Below, in pieces: positions 16,499 through 24,077 of a stretch of 64,000 bases of DNA. Source of the stretch: Propionibacteriaceae bacterium (GTDB lineage Bacteria; Actinomycetota; Actinomycetes; Propionibacteriales; Propionibacteriaceae); NCBI GenBank assembly GCA_031285845.1, contig JAITVK010000032.1, positions 62,001 to 126,000 of the forward strand. Reading direction: 5' to 3'. The notes under the pieces are model-generated. The model was not told the origin of the DNA and searched no databases. It saw only the letters and a program-made list of their open reading frames with translations. The translations under genes and the position numbers were made by a program. Every line of letters begins with the position of its first letter. The first letter of the stretch is position 1.

Positions 16499-17430
16499 GA
16501 CACCTCGATCAGCTTATGATCGCTCGTCATCACGTACTCTTCATGGATACGCCGACGCAGGGCCGCCAACTGCTCCGCCGGGAGAAGCCGATACCATTCA
16601 TGCACGCGAAAACTAGACAGGATTGCGACACGCTCATGCGTCATTTGCTTGTTGTTGTACCGCGCCGGCAGTTCTCCCGGATAGACATCACAGATCGACA
16701 GCAGCAGCTCAATGGGGATTTGCCCTTTGAACTCATCCAGTACGAGAGTCTGACGTGACGGATCATAGGCCCCGAACGGGTCTCTCATGTAGTCGGTTAC
16801 CCGGTTCATGGACCCCCCGAAGTTCTCGAATGCCCACAACGTTTTCCCCGTGCCAGGCTGCCCAGTCACGACGGTGACACGAACTTGGCGCAGAGCCGTA
16901 CCGAACCTCTGACGGTACACAGCCGAGTGAAGCTCGTGGAGGTAGCGAGGAAAACGAGCCGCCTTACCCTCATCATCATCCAAAAGCACATCGTCCACAG
17001 TCTTACCGGACAGAATCTGGTCACGAAGGTCTACGAGGTCATGGCGAGCGCCCTGGTGGTCACGGTAGTCGATGCCACCAAAGAAGACAGGCTCCTCGAC
17101 CCGCGTATCATCCTTCGAACAGTACGCGACACAGTCACCAACCGAAGACAACCGCCGCTCCACATGCGGAGCCTTGACCCCCGGCACTGACAACGCATTA
17201 ACGACTGTCGAAAACCGCCGAGGAGTCGTGAACTGCCCGAACCCTTGCAGATGCCTTGTCCCAGTATCGTGCCCCTCCTCAATTTGATAAACCCCAGCCT
17301 CGAAGGTATTCACGAACACTGTCTTCGCCGCCGCCAGGTCGGTATTCTCCGCATACAGAGTCACCATCCAGTCACGACAAACCGTATCCTTGACCGGTTT
17401 CATCGGCGATCCGTCAACACTGGCACTCAC
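16495..17430 (-). CDS. rep: CRESS-type replication initiator (HUH endonuclease + SF3 helicase)
   Basis: A 311-residue Rep. The N-terminal HUH nuclease shows motif I WMVTLY (about residue 21), motif II RHLQGF (His60) and motif III AYCSKDD (Tyr103, Lys106). The superfamily 3 helicase shows Walker A TGQPGTGKT (about 190-196), Walker B LVLDEF (Asp232-Glu233), and the stretch GQIPIELLLSICDVYP that follows Walker B in CRESS-DNA viruses and their bacterial plasmid relatives. Motif C, usually ending in Ser-Asn, reads ILSSFRVHEWY here, without the expected Asn. It should nick the element's origin through Tyr103 and unwind it for rolling-circle replication after excision. GTG 17430 has GAGG nine bases upstream; TTG 17436, overlapping the previous stop, is an alternative. 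Confidence 0.85.
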   Translation of the reverse strand: MSASVDGSPMKPVKDTVCRDWMVTLYAENTDLAAAKTVFVNTFEAGVYQIEEGHDTGTRHLQGFGQFTTPRRFSTVVNALSVPGVKAPHVERRLSSVGDCVAYCSKDDTRVEEPVFFGGIDYRDHQGARHDLVDLRDQILSGKTVDDVLLDDDEGKAARFPRYLHELHSAVYRQRFGTALRQVRVTVVTGQPGTGKTLWAFENFGGSMNRVTDYMRDPFGAYDPSRQTLVLDEFKGQIPIELLLSICDVYPGELPARYNNKQMTHERVAILSSFRVHEWYRLLPAEQLAALRRRIHEEYVMTSDHKLIEVS

Positions 17431-17432
17431 GC

Positions 17433-18287
17433 TCAATCACCTCTTCGCCTTTGCTCAGAAGTGGCGGTAATACTAAGCCGCCACTTCCATTTTCTGGCGG
17501 CTTCGGCTCGACCGCCTACGCCGCCATCAGAGGGGCAGGCCAGGCCCCGAATCTCATCATCAGTGGTATATGGAACATGCAAGTACACGACCGAACAGGT
17601 CTCGGCATCCCACAAATAGGCGTCACCTGGCCGATTGATCGGAATGAGCCACGGCCGCGCACCCTGACGAATTGGCTCATCGCTGCCGTACACCATGCGA
17701 GCCTCCGCCTCGGAACCCAACCTCATCGCCAGGGATACCAATAGTAGGTTTCGGAAGGGCAACGCATCCATGCGTGGATTCTGCGTGGCAATAAGGACGG
17801 TGATGTTCTCCGCCCGCCCACGACTCAGAACCGACCGCATCAGGCTCACACAATGGTCAGACTGTTTCTTCTCCACACCAGTACGAACCAAATCGCCAAC
17901 CTCGTCAAAGACGGCCAGTATGTGTTTCTCTTGCGTGTCATCAATCAGGCGAGTCTTTCCACGGTAGAGACGTGCCCGACGTTCAATCTCATCATTCAGG
18001 TCCGACAGCAAAACCTCAGCCTCGTCAAGGTCATACGCCTTCCTCGTCAGGACTTGACGGTAGTTCTCTGCCTCCATTCCGGCCTTGAGGTCACAAAACC
18101 AGACCTCGCCGCCACGGTCCACCTCTTGCCGAATGATAGCCGCCTCCACACTCCCCTTACCCGACCCACTCGCACCACAGACGAATAGGTGTTTGCGAGG
18201 AATGCTAACCGCTTTCTTGGGGCGGAGTGCCTCCACCCCGACAACGTACCTATCTGTCGGAGTGGGGGTACTAGTCCGTTGTTTCAC
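17433..18287 (-). CDS. FtsK/SpoIIIE-like DNA translocase (putative transfer protein)
   Basis: A 284-residue ATPase: Walker A CGASGSGKG (Gly38-Lys44), Walker B ILAVFDE (Asp128-Glu129) and VLIATQNP as sensor motif, the core of FtsK/TraB-type hexameric DNA pumps. It lacks FtsK's N-terminal membrane segments and C-terminal gamma domain and is close in size to TraSA of pSAM2. The upstream small protein with one membrane helix could anchor it. GTG 18287 overlaps the preceding stop and has GGAGG at 7 bases; the longer frame to 18767 has no initiation signal and is not coding in its first 160 codons. Its likely role is transfer of double-stranded element DNA between mycelial or neighbouring cells (inference), or plasmid partition. 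Confidence 0.88.
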   Translation of the reverse strand: MKQRTSTPTPTDRYVVGVEALRPKKAVSIPRKHLFVCGASGSGKGSVEAAIIRQEVDRGGEVWFCDLKAGMEAENYRQVLTRKAYDLDEAEVLLSDLNDEIERRARLYRGKTRLIDDTQEKHILAVFDEVGDLVRTGVEKKQSDHCVSLMRSVLSRGRAENITVLIATQNPRMDALPFRNLLLVSLAMRLGSEAEARMVYGSDEPIRQGARPWLIPINRPGDAYLWDAETCSVVYLHVPYTTDDEIRGLACPSDGGVGGRAEAARKWKWRLSITATSEQRRRGD

Positions 18288-18637
18288 TGGACGGCCTCCA
18301 TTTTCTGAAGTGTTATCACATAGCGCGCACGGGCACCCCGCCCATTCACTGCGACATGAGGCAAGTAGCCTTGGTATTGCGTACGCGCTAGTTCGTCCGC
18401 CGCCGACCCAACCACGTCCGAACGAACAAGCGTTGCTGGGATACGCAGACGAAGCCGCTGTCGGCGGCGCGAAAACCGAATGCGCCGCTCTTGCTCGTTG
18501 GTCAGGTGGAGTGGCGCCAGGGCAGCGTGCTTTTGTCGTTGTCGCAGCCACCACCATGTCAGAACGGCGAGGCCCAGGGTGAGCACCAGTACGGCCAAAG
18601 CTAGTTGTAACACCGAGAATTGCCAGTTCATGCGCAT
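18284..18637 (-). CDS. Small single-pass membrane protein of the element
   Basis: A 117-residue protein with one clear membrane helix (VLQLALAVLVLTLGLAVLTWWWL, about residues 9-31), followed by a very basic stretch (FSRRRQRLRLRIPATLVRSD) that should lie in the cytoplasm. The C-terminal part is hydrophilic. I do not recognise a family. It overlaps the genes on both sides (10 bases upstream, 4 downstream). Its position directly before the FtsK-like ATPase, which lacks membrane helices, suggests it could be the membrane anchor of a two-protein DNA pump (inference). Confidence 0.7.
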   Translation of the reverse strand: MRMNWQFSVLQLALAVLVLTLGLAVLTWWWLRQRQKHAALAPLHLTNEQERRIRFSRRRQRLRLRIPATLVRSDVVGSAADELARTQYQGYLPHVAVNGRGARARYVITLQKMEAVQ

Positions 18638-18957
18638 GCCTCCCCGCCGCCCGCGAGTGCGTCCTTGAGGTCCGCGGCCTCGACATCTGCAAGACGGAGA
18701 GACGTACCAATATGCAACAATCCACGCCCTTCCTCTGCGATAGCCAATTGCCAGACCTCGAAGTCACCGGCTCGCCCAGATCGAACCTCGCAGACCAAGG
18801 TCAGGGTCTCCCGGGCGCGCTGAAGGTGGGCCAGTTCGCGGTCGCTCAGGAACGAGCGGGCCATATGCTCACCATCAAGAGCAATATCAATTGCCGAGTA
18901 TCTCCGACCATTTTTTCGACTAACTCCGCTTACATGGGTAAATGTTACTTCGCTCAT
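18628..18957 (-). CDS. Hypothetical protein, first gene of the element operon
   Basis: A 109-residue soluble protein starting MSEVTFTHVSGVSRKNGRRYSAID. ATG 18957 follows AAAGGAAAAG, a good ribosome site; the longer frame to 19074 runs through the divergent promoter region and is not used. No catalytic motif is visible. The first half has alternating beta-type residues (TFTHVSGVSRKNGRRYSAIDIAL), which recalls small OB-fold-like proteins found in front of replication and transfer genes in rolling-circle plasmids, but that is a weak suggestion. It overlaps the next gene by 10 bases. Confidence 0.65.
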   Translation of the reverse strand: MSEVTFTHVSGVSRKNGRRYSAIDIALDGEHMARSFLSDRELAHLQRARETLTLVCEVRSGRAGDFEVWQLAIAEEGRGLLHIGTSLRLADVEAADLKDALAGGGEACA

Positions 18958-19028
18958 CACTTTTCCTTTCTGTTGAGCAGGTTCGCTTCCAGCCTGCTCG
19001 ATGGCCTGAATGCAGAAGTGGTTAGTTT

Positions 19029-19070
19029 GAGTACAACTTGCTGCACAACTCGTCAATCGGAGTACAACTT
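19029..19070. promoter_or_regulatory. Direct repeats in the divergent element promoter
   Basis: GAGTACAACTT occurs at 19029-19039 and 19060-19070, 31 bp apart (about three helical turns), with a diverged partial copy GCACAACT at 19043-19050. The second copy coincides with the expected -35 position of the plus-strand gene. Likely operators for a repressor controlling both directions. Confidence 0.55.
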
Positions 19071-19082
19071 CCATCGGACTGC

Positions 19083-19088
19083 TAAAAT
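19083..19088 (+). promoter_or_regulatory. -10 box of a leaderless promoter
   Basis: TAAAAT ends six bases before ATG 19095, so transcription should begin at or next to the start codon. No ribosome site precedes this ATG. Confidence 0.5.
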
Positions 19089-19094
19089 ATTGAT

Positions 19095-20288
19095 ATGTCT
19101 GACCCGTACGAAGACTTCATAGTCAACTTCTACTGGCGCTTCTACTGCCTTCGGCCAATTGCTCCAAGATTCGTAGACGCAGCCGCCAACCTTGCCCAAC
19201 CGGGTGCACTACAAGATATCACCCACCTCGGCGAAGCATTCGAAGAGGAGGTGGAAGGAATATGCGAGGTGTATATCGATCCAAATGACGATCACACATG
19301 GGCATCAGGCAAGAAGTCACATCTGGCGGGGACTAGCTACGATTTTGATCGAGCGGCAAAGCAAGGCTTCATCACTAATGCAGCCAAAACATTAAGCACC
19401 GAACTATTCGGTCAAGCGCGCGGTCGCGCCTGTGGTTTTGCTGAGCACCTTGCAAGGACCGTGGATACTCAGGTACCCAGTGACCTTGTTCTCCTGTTTC
19501 TATTAGACAAGATGATCGGATACATAAGGAAAGCGTTGCGCGATACCGTCGTCCATGCCTATCGTTTCGAGAACCTAACCAATGAGCTAATCTTTCAAGC
19601 CACTCGCGCACAAGCGACATCGGGTGTTTCCCTGAGTACTATCAAGGCTTGGTCGGCAGACAAGGCGCAAGTAAGACGACGCATCCTTCGGTTTAGCTAT
19701 CCTATCGTAGATATTCCGAGCGAATCGATACCATCTGATCCACTTTTATTACCACAAGAGCTTCCCGCGCCCAACTCAAGACTCGCGAAAAGGACTGTTG
19801 ATATTATCCTCACTCTACGCGATCAAATGGATGCGGTGAGTCGTTGGCTCATTCTTAACTTGTTATGCGGATACTTACTCAGATGCAAAAACGCAGAAAT
19901 TGGCGACGCCCTGAACGGCGATGGGGGGCCACTCTATTTCTCCGACTCAATAAATCTTGCCATTCTCCCTCAGCTTGAGGCAGAGATTCGAGACTGGGTC
20001 GACGTTCGTCGTGACTACCTGATAGAGCGTGGGTGGAGCACGAACACGCTGACTAAACTCCTCACTGGCAACAGAAGCACAATCTATCGCCAAACGACAA
20101 ATCCAGATATCATTCGTCGACAACAAGATATGAGGGCGCAGATACCAACAGGACTCGTCAAGACCAGTGGCAGTAGGGGCACAACAATCCTGATGTCGTC
20201 GACCTCCGAGAGCATCTTCCATCAGTTGCTAAACCAAGAGCCAGAAAGCACAACGAAGAACTCGACCGAAGACCCCACTTTAAGATGA
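19095..20288 (+). CDS. Unknown element-borne protein with a C-terminal helix-turn-helix-like segment
   Basis: A 397-residue soluble protein I cannot assign to a family. It is mostly helical by appearance, with conserved-looking stretches LLDKMIGYIRKALRDTVVHA and WLILNLLCGYLLRCKNAE. Near the C terminus, STNTLTKLLTGNRSTIYRQ looks like a helix-turn-helix of the resolvase/TetR style. That would fit a DNA-binding regulator of the divergent operon, acting on the repeats just upstream. It could equally be cargo such as an immunity or defence gene. Codon use is less GC-rich than the host genes, suggesting foreign origin. Translation is probably leaderless. Confidence 0.75.
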   Translation: MSDPYEDFIVNFYWRFYCLRPIAPRFVDAAANLAQPGALQDITHLGEAFEEEVEGICEVYIDPNDDHTWASGKKSHLAGTSYDFDRAAKQGFITNAAKTLSTELFGQARGRACGFAEHLARTVDTQVPSDLVLLFLLDKMIGYIRKALRDTVVHAYRFENLTNELIFQATRAQATSGVSLSTIKAWSADKAQVRRRILRFSYPIVDIPSESIPSDPLLLPQELPAPNSRLAKRTVDIILTLRDQMDAVSRWLILNLLCGYLLRCKNAEIGDALNGDGGPLYFSDSINLAILPQLEAEIRDWVDVRRDYLIERGWSTNTLTKLLTGNRSTIYRQTTNPDIIRRQQDMRAQIPTGLVKTSGSRGTTILMSSTSESIFHQLLNQEPESTTKNSTEDPTLR

Positions 20289-20344
20289 CAGCTTCCACCA
20301 GGTCGGCTCTTCACAAGGCCAACTGTGATTAGGATTGATGGTAT

Positions 20345-20363
20345 AGTGTAGTTTAAAGTGTAG
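20345..20363 (+). repeat. Candidate integrase arm-type sites, right pair
   Basis: Two AGTGTAG heptamers 12 bp apart (starting 20345 and 20357), 43 bases inside the right attachment core. Same spacing and orientation as the left pair at 14790-14808. Confidence 0.55.
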
Positions 20364-20406
20364 ATTCTTTCTTGATTAGCGCCTTAACTAGCACTAATCA
20401 GTGAAT

Positions 20407-20441
20407 GCAGAGGTCGGTGGTTCAAGTCCACCTAGACCCAC
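20407..20441 (+). repeat. Attachment site, distal end
   Basis: 35-bp copy of the tRNA-Ile 3' end. Beyond it the sequence diverges from the tRNA side (CTGACG instead of CCAGGA), marking the right boundary of the element. Confidence 0.92.
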
Positions 20442-20465
20442 TGACGTTCATCTATTCGAATCGCT

Positions 20466-20494
20466 GACCCGGACACCATGCCCGGGTCTTTTTT
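20466..20494 (+). terminator. Probable original tRNA-Ile terminator
   Basis: GACCCGG (20466-20472) pairs with CCGGGTC (20482-20488), followed by six T. It lies just outside the distal attachment site and has no gene of its own in front of it, so before integration it would have followed the tRNA by about 25 bases. Confidence 0.75.
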
Positions 20495-20839
20495 GGTATT
20501 CGAGGGTATTGGGTGCAAAACCATGAGTCTCCAGGGTGCGAAAGACTGAACAGAGACGGTGTGAAATCTTGAATCTGGGCGGGCGCGGCCAAGTCGCGCC
20601 GCTCCACTGCGAACCCGCGCCACACCCCCACTGGTTGATCATCACTGGCCCACACCATCGACACTCACCGTCAGCAACAGGCCCCATCGGACCACCCACA
20701 CGAACCGCACGACAGGCCCACTCTGACCTCACCGCTCAGGCGGGACGTACCGGTCGTAGTAAGAGAAGCCCGACAGGAAGTACGGGTCCCCTGGACCAAT
20801 CGTCGGACTCGACGCCGGAACAGCAGCGTCCATACACGT
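20495..20839. other. Region without a convincing gene
   Basis: No supported gene. Some of it probably derives from the lost 5' half of the ATPase pseudogene that follows, but I see no Walker A motif in any frame. Confidence 0.4.
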
Positions 20840-21836
20840 CGGCACCGGCAACAGCTGACTGGATTCCCACGGGTTCAAGCGCCCTCTCAGCAACCGAACG
20901 CCGCCAGATCCGGCACAACGGCACAGGACGGATCGCGAAACTGCACATGCGGCCGATGGCCCTTGCTGAATCCGGAGACTCGTTGGCGACCGTCTCGCTG
21001 ATCAAGCTTCTCAATCAGGAACCATCTCGCCAGTCAGTCATACGACGCAGCTGGCCGACGTCGCGCGTTGGGTCTGCCGAGGAGGATGGCCTGCCAACGT
21101 TGGGATATCGGACATGGCCAACCAAGAGACAGCGTCTCAGTACGTACAATCAGTCCTCGACATGAAGATCGTGGAGGAAGGGTATTCCCGGAGCACGGCT
21201 TTGTCACTGATGCAAACGTTGGCCATGAATCAGACTCAGGCTGTCACCTATAAGGCGCTTTCGCACGATATGGCGCATGGCGAGACTGGTCCTGATGAGA
21301 ACACCATCACCTCGTATCTGGAACTTTTTGATCGGCTGTTTCTCACTGAGAACCTCCCCGGATGGGAGCCGCCCATGCGGGCGAAAGCCAGGGTACGCGT
21401 CAAACCGAAGCGATACTTCGTCGATCCGTCCTTAGGAGCAGCGTTGATCGGTGCCACCCCCGACAGACTTCTGAGAGACACACAATCCTTGGATATGCTC
21501 TTCGAAGCCTTAGTGCTCAGAGACATCCGAGTGCTTCTGTCCAGCTATCCAGGACTTGGCAACACCGTCTCCTACTATCGAGACGACAAAGGGCTCGAAG
21601 TGGATCTGATCATCGAGCACAACTCGCAGTGGGCGGGGCTAGAGGTGAAGCTGAGCGAGACCAAGATCGATGAAGCCGTCATCTCCCTGCAAAGGCTACG
21701 AGCGAAAGTGGCGTCTAATCCGGCCGCACGCAACGCTGAACCAGTCTTCCTGGCCGTGATCGTCGGAAAGGGTAATCTGGCCTACACGCGCCCCGACGGC
21801 ATCCACGTCATACCTGCGTCCACACTGACCGCTTAA
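20840..21836 (+). pseudogene. Decayed ATP-binding protein of the AAA_14/DUF4143 family
   Basis: One frame (about 20840-21045) encodes WIPTGSSAL...RHNGTGRIAKLHMRPMALAESGDS, matching the LTGSS...RHSGAGRI...MRPMSL.ESG signature of DUF4143 ATPases. The next part, LADVARWVCRGGWPANVGIS and onward to 21836 (LEVDLIIEHNSQWAGLEVKL, the nuclease-like end), is in another frame. So the gene has a frameshift near 21045 and has lost its N-terminal Walker A portion. The start at ATG 21114 would give a 240-residue fragment, but I see it as a remnant. Such ATPases often accompany mobile or toxin-like modules. Confidence 0.7.
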
Positions 21837-22125
21837 CCATGCCGAGTGGTCCGTACGGCCGTCGGGCCGCTTCAGACGCTCGACTCCCGTTCTCCATCTC
21901 GGGGATGCTCATCAGCGTCGGGATCAACTCTTTCTTACTCTGCTCCATGGCGCTTAGCTGCGTCTGTACGTCGACGACAGTTGAACTGAATAGATGGGCC
22001 ACCGGCCGGACTCCTTCGATAGTAGTTATCTCAACCAACGAAAACTCGGCCGATGGCCCCCGATGGACACTCTGCCCAATCCCAAGTTTCGCACCCGACC
22101 AGAGCCAAGTCAGGGCGCCGGCCAC
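21808..22125 (-). CDS. Hypothetical protein, doubtful
   Basis: A 105-codon frame that starts with GTG four bases beyond the stop of the small secreted-protein gene, so it could be coupled to it. The sequence (TTIEGVRPVAHLFSSTVVDV, then AMEQSKKELIPTLMSIPEMENG) has ordinary protein composition but belongs to no family I know. Its end overlaps the end of the ATPase remnant on the other strand. It may be real or chance. Confidence 0.3.
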   Translation of the reverse strand: MAGALTWLWSGAKLGIGQSVHRGPSAEFSLVEITTIEGVRPVAHLFSSTVVDVQTQLSAMEQSKKELIPTLMSIPEMENGSRASEAARRPYGPLGMVKRSVWTQV

Positions 22126-22128
22126 CCG

Positions 22129-22374
22129 TCAGTGCCAGGGGTTCGCCGGGATGTTGTCCAAGCATTGACCCCAGCGGGTCTCCAGCTGGCATTTCTGCGT
22201 GTTAGAGCCGCCCCCTTCGTACTGCACTCGGTTGAAGGATGCCGACAGGTTGGACGCACCCTGATGCGTCCCTCCGGCAACGTCACTCTGATAGGCCACC
22301 ACGGCTCCACCGCATGCCACCGCTAGCGCAGCGACGGCCACCACGATCTTGCGGCCAATACCCAAAGTTTTCAT
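22129..22374 (-). CDS. Small secreted protein
   Basis: An 81-residue protein with a signal sequence (MKTLGIGRKIVVAVAALAVA, then CGG) and a short polar mature part containing two cysteines (KCQLETRWGQC) that could form a disulfide. The Cys after AVA might be lipidated, though the lipobox is poor. The ribosome site AAAGGAGTGAG before the ATG is excellent, which is why I accept so short a gene. No family recognised. A bacteriocin-like or signalling role is possible but unsupported. Confidence 0.55.
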   Translation of the reverse strand: MKTLGIGRKIVVAVAALAVACGGAVVAYQSDVAGGTHQGASNLSASFNRVQYEGGGSNTQKCQLETRWGQCLDNIPANPWH

Positions 22375-22561
22375 CTCACTCCTTTGTTCGAATCGTCCCA
22401 GTCAAGCACTGCGACATCGTCATAACATCGAAGCCATATCTCGGTGTCAAGAGGTTAGTTGGGCGAAACTGAAGGCCCCCTTTCAGTTGTCCCCAGTCGG
22501 CTATATTCGTCGCCCACCCAATCATGGGAGCCACCTCGATCTCTCATGACGATGTCGGCGC

Positions 22562-22626
22562 CATATGATCAAGGAATCATAACAATCAGGACACAATACG
22601 TACGATCAGGATGCATAGATCATATG
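22562..22626. promoter_or_regulatory. Inverted repeat upstream of the sugar importer
   Basis: CATATGATC (22562-22570) and its complement GATCATATG (22618-22626) flank an AT-rich stretch that also has ATCAGGA twice. It lies 80-145 bases before the binding-protein gene and is a candidate operator pair for looping or dimeric binding. The wider stretch 22375-22706 holds no gene. Confidence 0.4.
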
Positions 22627-22706
22627 TTTGAGCCTAGAGTACTGCTATTCACGTGATGTGACAGGGATAGTCCTCTCATATCACAACAGATGTCAATGGA
22701 GGACAG

Positions 22707-24005
22707 ATGACACCAGCAACGACGCGTACCATCCTCGTCGGCGTGGTTTCCGCCGCTTTGGCCACCAGCATGGCCGGATGCGGAAGCAGCCCCACCGGAG
22801 GATCGGACGGCGGCAGCACCACCTTATATGTGACCTTGGCCAACCACGTGTGGACCGACAAGATCAAGTCGGCGATCCCCGAATTCGAGAGCCAGACCGG
22901 CCTGAAAGTCGAGCTGACCCAGCTCGGCGAAGATCAGTTGTCCGCCCAATACAACACCAAACTCAACTCGGGGACCTCCGAGATCGATGTGATGATGTTC
23001 CGACCGCTCCAAGAAGGCAAGATGTTCGCCAAGAACGGCTGGCTGGCCGATCTGAGCGACGACGTCACATCCGACTCGGCCTGGAATTGGAGCGACTTCC
23101 AGGCCGCGCCCGTCGCGGCGACAACCGTCGACTCTGCCGTCGTCGGAGTGCCGATCATCACCGAGCGCGAAGTGCTCTACTACCGCACCGACCTGTTGGC
23201 CGAAGCCGGGTTGAAGGTTCCGACCACGATGGACGAGCTGAGACAAGCGGCCACCACCATCCATCAAGCTCACCCCGAGGTCGCGGGCTTCGTCGCCCGA
23301 ACCAACGTTTCGGCCGCCGTCACCCAATTCTCGTCATTCCTCTACTCCTACGGCGGGGACTTCTTCGACTCGTCTGGCAAGGCTTCGCTCGACACGCCTG
23401 AGGCGCTCGCGGCGTACGAGATGTATTCGGGTCTGCTGCACGACGTCGGACCGGCCAACGTCTCGACCGACATGAGCTGGCCCGACTCGATGGCGATCTT
23501 CCAACAGGGCGGCGCCGCCTTCTACACCGAAGCTGACTCGCTCTACACCAACGCCACAGACGCGGCGAAATCCAAAGTGGCCGACTCGGTCGGCTTCGCG
23601 CAGTTGCCCGCCGGACCGGCCGGTTCGAAACCCTACAACATCCCGTCGTGGGCTCTGGGCATGAACGCCAACTCTCAAAACCAGGCCAACGCCTGGAAAT
23701 TCATCCAATGGGCGACATCGAAAGACATGACGCTGACGATCCAGCAAGCTGGCGTTCCGAGCGCCCGTACGTCGGTGTGGGAGGATCCCAGCGGCATCTC
23801 TAGTTATCCGAAAGACTTGGCGGCCGCGATCGTGGCGTCAGCCAAAGTCGGGGTCGGCCATGATCGGCCCGTCGTCGTCCAAGTGGCTGCGGCTCGAGAG
23901 ATCGTGGGCGCGCCCATCGTCGCCGGCATCACCGGTGGGGATGTCGCGGCCGCGGCGCAGAAAGCCCAGACCGACTTCCAGGCCTTCCTGGACACAGACA
24001 AGTGA
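22707..24005 (+). CDS. Sugar ABC transporter substrate-binding lipoprotein (family 1)
   Basis: A 432-residue solute-binding protein with a lipoprotein signal (VVSAALATSMAGC, lipid-modified Cys at about residue 26). The mature part (TTLYVTLANHVWTDKIKSAIPEFESQTGLKV..., VPIITEREVLYYRTDLLAEAGLKVPTTMDEL, ...SWALGMNANSQNQANAWKFIQWATS) is typical of carbohydrate-uptake-1 family binding proteins for oligosaccharides or polyols. ATG 22707 has GGAGGACAG upstream. It heads an operon with two permeases; no ATPase gene is included. Confidence 0.92.
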   Translation: MTPATTRTILVGVVSAALATSMAGCGSSPTGGSDGGSTTLYVTLANHVWTDKIKSAIPEFESQTGLKVELTQLGEDQLSAQYNTKLNSGTSEIDVMMFRPLQEGKMFAKNGWLADLSDDVTSDSAWNWSDFQAAPVAATTVDSAVVGVPIITEREVLYYRTDLLAEAGLKVPTTMDELRQAATTIHQAHPEVAGFVARTNVSAAVTQFSSFLYSYGGDFFDSSGKASLDTPEALAAYEMYSGLLHDVGPANVSTDMSWPDSMAIFQQGGAAFYTEADSLYTNATDAAKSKVADSVGFAQLPAGPAGSKPYNIPSWALGMNANSQNQANAWKFIQWATSKDMTLTIQQAGVPSARTSVWEDPSGISSYPKDLAAAIVASAKVGVGHDRPVVVQVAAAREIVGAPIVAGITGGDVAAAAQKAQTDFQAFLDTDK

Positions 24006-24077
24006 CCGCCTGCGGCTGGGATGCACCCCCTGTTCATCCCAGCCGCGCCCAAGACCGATCCGGGGAAGGAGTCGACC

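Larger units (their letters stand above)
14664..20441. mobile_element. 5.7-kb integrative element in tRNA-Ile with CRESS-type Rep and FtsK-like translocase
   Basis: Bounded by 35-bp direct repeats (14664-14698 within the tRNA 3' end, and 20407-20441). A tightly overlapping minus-strand operon runs from 18957 to 14823: two small genes, an FtsK-like ATPase, rep, xis, int. A divergent gene of unknown function fills the other end. The layout resembles actinomycete integrative and conjugative elements of the pSAM2 type (Int, Xis, Rep, single FtsK-like transfer protein), but is very small and its Rep is of the CRESS-DNA (HUH plus superfamily 3 helicase) type. The part around 18.9-20.4 kb looks less GC-rich than the host. 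Confidence 0.9.

Noticed and set aside
18288..18767. 160-codon N-terminal extension of the FtsK-like gene
   Set aside because: Overlaps two well-supported genes and has low-complexity composition, while GTG 18287 has an ideal ribosome site and overlaps the previous stop.
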